In this document: piece after piece, positions 5,978-6,081 of the stretch
Layout of the letters: each line of letters starts with the position of its first letter
Position numbering within the stretch: position 1 is the first letter of the stretch
Assembly (NCBI GenBank): GCA_017483985.1
Contig: JAFUUB010000097.1
Span: 1-6,081 of the forward strand
Direction of reading: 5' to 3'
Length of the DNA stretch: 6,081 bases
Source: Bacteroidales bacterium
Lineage (GTDB): Bacteria > Bacteroidota > Bacteroidia > Bacteroidales > UBA932
Position numbers and translations under genes: made by a program
Notes under the pieces: generated by a model
The model's database searches: none
The model's input: only the letters and a program-made list of their open reading frames with translations
Told to the model about the DNA's origin: nothing

Positions 5978-6081
5978 TTACGAGGCCTTAGATTGGAAGA
6001 GAGCTCGGTATTGCACCGGGCTCTTTCCTTTTAGCCTCAGTTTGATTCTATCGTTGTTGTAGTACCGGATATATGTCCGGA
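5978..6081 (-). CDS. IS3-family transposase, C-terminal end (partial)
   Basis: Read on the - strand from the window edge, 33 complete codons precede the TAA stop at 5980-5978. They encode RTYIRYYNNDRIKLRLKG, then KSPVQYRALFQSKAS. The YYNNDRI..LKGKSPVQYR block is the conserved end of the OrfB (DDE integrase-type) transposase of IS150-like IS3 elements. It lies just after the catalytic Glu in the full protein. The catalytic residues and the -1 frameshift that usually joins OrfA and OrfB are outside the window. The gene is convergent with acpP, with stop codons 76 nt apart. Confidence 0.9.
   Translation of the reverse strand, partial: RTYIRYYNNDRIKLRLKGKSPVQYRALFQSKAS

Larger units (their letters stand above)
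5941..6081 (-). mobile_element. IS3-family (IS150-like) insertion sequence, right end
   Basis: The 3' end of an insertion sequence, oriented on the - strand and running off the window. Its outer end at about 5941 begins TGATGTGACCCCC followed by AAAAGTTGGAC, typical of the terminal repeats of IS150-like elements, which begin with TG. The transposase stop codon lies 37 nt inside this end, normal spacing for the family. The other end, the frameshift region, OrfA and the target-site duplication are outside the window, so completeness cannot be judged. Confidence 0.88.

Noticed and set aside
1..6081. CRISPR array, tRNA, rRNA or novel defence system
   Set aside because: No regularly spaced repeats, tRNA-like cloverleaf or unexplained gene cluster could be found; all substantial coding regions belong to known families.

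Overview
The window looks like chromosomal DNA from a GC-rich member of the Bacteroidota, most likely Bacteroidales. The ribosomal proteins L2, S19, L22 and S3 read like Bacteroides-type homologues. A lipoprotein fuses a poorly conserved N-terminal region to a TlpA-like thioredoxin domain, an arrangement common in this phylum. One promoter matches the phylum-specific pattern TTTG-N19-TAnnTTTG exactly. No finer taxonomic placement is supported by the sequence alone.

Layout, nearly all on the + strand: (1) 1-1826 is part of the S10 ribosomal-protein operon: the 3' end of rplB, then complete rpsS, rplV and rpsC. (2) 1827-1920 is a compact control region. It holds a perfect Bacteroidota promoter (1830-1860) followed at once by a strong intrinsic terminator hairpin (1861-1894). 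(3) 1921-5536 is a probable operon of a TlpA-like lipoprotein, uvrC (nucleotide excision repair, TTG start) and pnuC (vitamin-precursor transporter); uvrC and pnuC overlap by 4 nt. A GC-rich hairpin lies between the lipoprotein gene and uvrC. (4) 5537-5655 is an AT-rich leader with a repeated and inverted TTTGTC motif, followed by acpP (acyl carrier protein). (5) 5941-6081 is the end of an IS3-family (IS150-like) insertion sequence. The last codons of its transposase run on the - strand and leave the window.

The genes are all recognisable housekeeping families, and I see no new enzymatic system. The unusual points are about arrangement. The S10 operon, which normally continues from rpsC into rplP, rpmC and rpsQ, stops after rpsC at a terminator. 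The promoter for the next transcription unit is placed so that its transcript should start inside the terminator's 5' arm. An IS element lies 39 nt downstream of acpP, where Bacteroidota usually carry fabF, and what remains there resembles one arm of a terminator. The operon break may be a true rearrangement or an assembly join; the sequence alone cannot decide.
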